Shown here one piece after another: positions 3,263-6,024 of a stretch of DNA of 6,024 bases (the first letter of the stretch is position 1; every line of letters starts with the position of its first letter). The translations under genes were made by a program, and so were the position numbers. The notes below the pieces were generated by a model. The model saw only the letters and a list, made by a program, of their open reading frames with translations. It was not told the origin of the DNA and made no database searches. This DNA comes from an uncultured Akkermansia sp. Its GTDB lineage: Bacteria; Verrucomicrobiota; Verrucomicrobiia; Verrucomicrobiales; Akkermansiaceae. The stretch covers positions 1-6,024 of the forward strand of contig CANPXA010000113.1 of the NCBI GenBank assembly GCA_947585525.1, read 5' to 3'.

Positions 3263-6024
3263 ACAAGTCAATTGCATCCGACGAACCCATGCAACAATCG
3301 TCCCCGCTGGCGCCTCCCCCGGTACCGGTACCGAGCGCGGCGGCGGAGACTCCGATTGTCCTTCCCCTTCCTCCCCTCCCTGACAAGCCGGTGGCAGAGC
3401 CCAATATCGCCCCGGAACCTCCGGTGAATTCATCGATGGTTCCCCCGGCTGCACCGGCAGCCCCCGTCATCCCCGCATCTACCCCCATCGTCCCGAATCC
3501 CACTCCCACGTCTCCTGAAGAGGACGCAGCTCTGCGGAGCAGGATACGCCGTACCACCGGCTCGATGACCGCCAAAAAGGGGACGGCTGCTGCTCAGGAC
3601 GAACGGCTCCCTCTTCCGCCGGGTACTCAGGTAGGCGACTTCACCATCAAAGAAAAAATAGGCATCGGCGGCTTCGGTATCGTTTACTCGGCCGTCAACA
3701 CCAAGGATGGCTCCGATGTTGCCATCAAGGAACATATACCTGAGGGACTCGCCATCCGCGAACCCGGCGGTCACTACGTCATCCATTCCGCTCCGGAATC
3801 AGAGGAGCGATTTAAAGCCAGTGTGTCTGAATTTCTTCAGGAAGTTTCTGTTCTCATGGGCATCTCCCATCCCGGCATCGTGCCCATCCTCTCTGCCTTT
3901 GAAGCCAACGGCACCGCTTACTACGTGATGCCCTTCATGAAGGGAGATCCCCTGACAGTCCCGGCGGAAAGTTCTCTCAGCTATGACCTCCAGTCTCAAG
4001 AGGCGCGCCACAACCGCCGACTCCTGCTCAGTCTGCTGTCCATCCTCGACTACTTGCGCATGCACAACATCGTGCACCGCGACATCAAACCGGACAATAT
4101 TCTCATCACGGCAGAAGGTAGCCCGGTGCTGCTCGATTTCGGCTCCGCCCGTCAGCTCCAGGAAGGCAAGGTGTTCACCAACGTTTACACACCGGACTTT
4201 GCCGCCCCGGAGCAAGTCCAAGGTGTGGATGACGCCGAAATGTCCGCCAACCTCGGTCCGTGGACAGACATCTACGCGCTGGGCGTGTGTTTCTACTACA
4301 TGCTCACGCATCTTTACCCGCCGAAAGCTGAACTGCGTATGCTCTCCGGCGAGGGATCCGATCCGTACACTCCTCTTGCCGGACGCGCGGATCTGGAAGT
4401 ACTCTACGGCGCCGCCTTCCTGAAGGCCATCGACCGTGCTCTTGAGCTCAAGCGGGAGGATCGCTGGCAAACGGCCGCCGCTTGGAAAATCGCCATCGGT
4501 GAAGGTACGGTCGTCTCTCAGGATGAAGAGAAGAAGAGACGCTTCCGACTCACTTCGCTCATTCCGCTGGGCGTGCTTGCTATCCTCGGCTGCATCAGCT
4601 TCTGGGCTCTCTGGGAACGCCGAGCCGCCATCCGAGCCTACGACAACAGCGCCCAATTCACTGAGCGTCTCCTCTACGACTTCAATCAGGAAATCGCCGA
4701 TATCCCCGCCTCTACCCGACTCCAAGGCATCCTCGGCGATCACCTCAACAACTACCTCAACAACATGGGACGGCCCCCCGGCGGGCGTGATGAAAAACTC
4801 ACCCTCTCGCTCGCAGCTTCCTGGCGCAATCTCGGCGTGCTGCGCCTCCAGCAGGGTCTCCTCACAGAGGCGGATTCGGACCTCCGGAATGCGGAAGGCT
4901 TCTTCCGACAGCTCTGCGAGGAACATCCCACAAAGACCAATTATTGCTACGATCTTGCGGGCATCCTCCTCAACCGCATCGAGGTCGCCAGAAGTCGCAA
5001 CCAAAGCAAGGTTCAGGCCGAACTTCTCAGCGAGGCTCTGCAAATCCTGGAGAAAATCTGCAAACAGGTGCCTTACAACCCCGAGTTCCGTTGCTGCCTC
5101 GGCGAAGCTTTCTGTGAACAAGCCTTCCTCGCTCACAGTGAAGGCAACACCGAGCTTTACAAGAATGCGTTGGAGAAAATGCTGGATCTGTACAGAAATC
5201 TCCTCTCAACCTTCTCCGACCATATCAAGGCTCGCCAGGGACTTGGCTACGCGCTCGTCTATAACGCCCAGTACGCCATGGGGCAGAAGGACTTCAACAC
5301 AGCCGACAAATTACTGGACGAAGCGAGAAAAGTCTTCACGGATCTCTCTACCCAACATCCCTACCGTCTCTCCTTCAAGAAGGGTCTCTCGCTGACCCTC
5401 TACAATCTCGGACGTCTCTACAACCGAGCCGGCGAAAGTTCTTCCCCTGAGGAGAGAACTCGCTACGACGAGCGCGCTCTGGAGGCTTACCGTAAGCACA
5501 ACGAGATCGTCCGTTACCTTGAAACCCAGGACGAAAAGAAAACAGAGTACCCCTACATGTACTGTCAGGCTCTCTCGAACATGGTGGACATCCTCCTGCG
5601 CAACGACCAGCCCAACTTGGCGGAAGCCTACAGTCGCACCATCATGCGCAAGATAGAGAAGCTGCGAAAGACCGCCCCGGATAACGTGGATTACGCCATG
5701 CTGGAAGCAGCCGCCTGGCGCGGGATGGCCCTGGCTCACAGTCGCTCCCCCTACTTTGCCCAAAACGCCACCGAAGAATTCACCAGTTACCGCCGCCTCG
5801 CGGAAAAACTCCTTGAGCAAAGTCCCGCCAACACCACCCTCCAGTTCATCTACACAGATGCCCTCATGGAATCTGCTAACCATGCTGTCCGTCAGGGCGA
5901 CACAGTCCAGGCATCCAAATGGTACGCCCACGCCCGGGATCTTCTCGAAAAACTCACCCGTATCGATCCCTCACAAACTGATTACAAGGAGAGGCTCGAC
6001 AGGGTGGAGAGCTTGCTCCAGAAA
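3244..6024 (+). CDS. Transmembrane Hanks-type Ser/Thr protein kinase with TPR-like external domain, 3'-truncated
   Basis: The frame is open for 927 residues to the window end with no stop. Residues 20-91 are proline-rich (26 Pro in 71) and probably disordered. The kinase domain spans about 131-420 with all key motifs: Gly loop GIGGFG (140-145), catalytic Lys K162 in VAIK, helix-C Glu E200, HRDIKPDN with D280, K282 and N285, DFG at 298-300, APE at 321-323, and D342 of the DIYALG motif. The KEHIP stretch after the catalytic Lys and FEANGTAYYVMPF (219-231) fit a bacterial kinase subfamily that usually reads KEYFP there. A membrane helix lies at about 438-456, after the basic KKRRFR, which favours a cytoplasmic kinase. 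The rest (460-927) is helical and TPR-like with a 48-residue period, predicted to be extracytoplasmic. It is expected to phosphorylate Ser/Thr targets, with the phosphatase-like neighbour as the obvious partner. Targets are unknown. Confidence 0.92.
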   Translation, partial: MQEPDLNKSIASDEPMQQSSPLAPPPVPVPSAAAETPIVLPLPPLPDKPVAEPNIAPEPPVNSSMVPPAAPAAPVIPASTPIVPNPTPTSPEEDAALRSRIRRTTGSMTAKKGTAAAQDERLPLPPGTQVGDFTIKEKIGIGGFGIVYSAVNTKDGSDVAIKEHIPEGLAIREPGGHYVIHSAPESEERFKASVSEFLQEVSVLMGISHPGIVPILSAFEANGTAYYVMPFMKGDPLTVPAESSLSYDLQSQEARHNRRLLLSLLSILDYLRMHNIVHRDIKPDNILITAEGSPVLLDFGSARQLQEGKVFTNVYTPDFAAPEQVQGVDDAEMSANLGPWTDIYALGVCFYYMLTHLYPPKAELRMLSGEGSDPYTPLAGRADLEVLYGAAFLKAIDRALELKREDRWQTAAAWKIAIGEGTVVSQDEEKKRRFRLTSLIPLGVLAILGCISFWALWERRAAIRAYDNSAQFTERLLYDFNQEIADIPASTRLQGILGDHLNNYLNNMGRPPGGRDEKLTLSLAASWRNLGVLRLQQGLLTEADSDLRNAEGFFRQLCEEHPTKTNYCYDLAGILLNRIEVARSRNQSKVQAELLSEALQILEKICKQVPYNPEFRCCLGEAFCEQAFLAHSEGNTELYKNALEKMLDLYRNLLSTFSDHIKARQGLGYALVYNAQYAMGQKDFNTADKLLDEARKVFTDLSTQHPYRLSFKKGLSLTLYNLGRLYNRAGESSSPEERTRYDERALEAYRKHNEIVRYLETQDEKKTEYPYMYCQALSNMVDILLRNDQPNLAEAYSRTIMRKIEKLRKTAPDNVDYAMLEAAAWRGMALAHSRSPYFAQNATEEFTSYRRLAEKLLEQSPANTTLQFIYTDALMESANHAVRQGDTVQASKWYAHARDLLEKLTRIDPSQTDYKERLDRVESLLQK

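Noticed and set aside
3320..3333. GGTACC tandem in the kinase N-terminus
   Set aside because: It simply encodes VPVP in the proline-rich stretch; nothing suggests a separate function.
3799..5136. 445-residue minus-strand open frame opposite the kinase
   Set aside because: It lies entirely antisense to the kinase catalytic and repeat regions, whose motifs are intact. Long antisense frames are expected from the GC-rich third positions here, and the translation shows no family features.
4436..5395. 319-residue + strand frame, Ser/Arg/Thr-rich
   Set aside because: It is an out-of-frame reading of the kinase gene; its low-complexity Ser/Pro/Arg composition is typical of a shifted frame.

Overview
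The window carries three genes, all on the + strand: the 3' end of a PoxB-like thiamine-diphosphate enzyme (1-813), a complete membrane-anchored SpoIIE/RsbU-type phosphatase-like protein (1130-3262), and a long 3'-truncated Hanks-type Ser/Thr protein kinase (3244-6024). Coding GC is moderately high. The mix of a eukaryotic-like kinase with an external repeat domain, a HAMP-SpoIIE phosphatase and starts without Shine-Dalgarno sequences suggests a Gram-negative bacterium, plausibly of the Planctomycetes-Verrucomicrobia-Chlamydiae group. That placement is inferred from gene style only and is weak.

Layout: the first gene ends at 813 and is followed by a 316-base AT-richer spacer. The spacer holds a 10-bp-phased direct repeat, a small inverted repeat, a 7-bp tandem repeat, a short GC hairpin with a T tract that looks like an intrinsic terminator (956-975), and then a good sigma70-type promoter with an extended -10 (1084-1111). 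The -10 and the start codon of the phosphatase gene lie in the two arms of an 11-bp inverted repeat with 10 of 11 matches, which looks like an operator. The predicted leader is only about 12 nt long and has no Shine-Dalgarno sequence.

The phosphatase and kinase genes overlap by 19 nt and form an operon, so two opposing membrane signalling proteins are made together. The kinase has every catalytic motif intact: a proline-rich cytoplasmic N-terminus, a kinase domain, one membrane segment and a helical array with a strict 48-residue period, probably outside the inner membrane. The phosphatase has an extracytoplasmic Cache-like sensor, HAMP and PP2C/SpoIIE domain, but has lost the Asp of the TDG motif and other signature residues. 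Its C-terminal tail looks like a decayed RsbW-type (HATPase_c_2) anti-sigma kinase domain. The best candidate for something undescribed is therefore this pair: an intact receptor kinase co-expressed with a possibly catalytically dead phosphatase sensor that carries a vestigial partner-switching domain.
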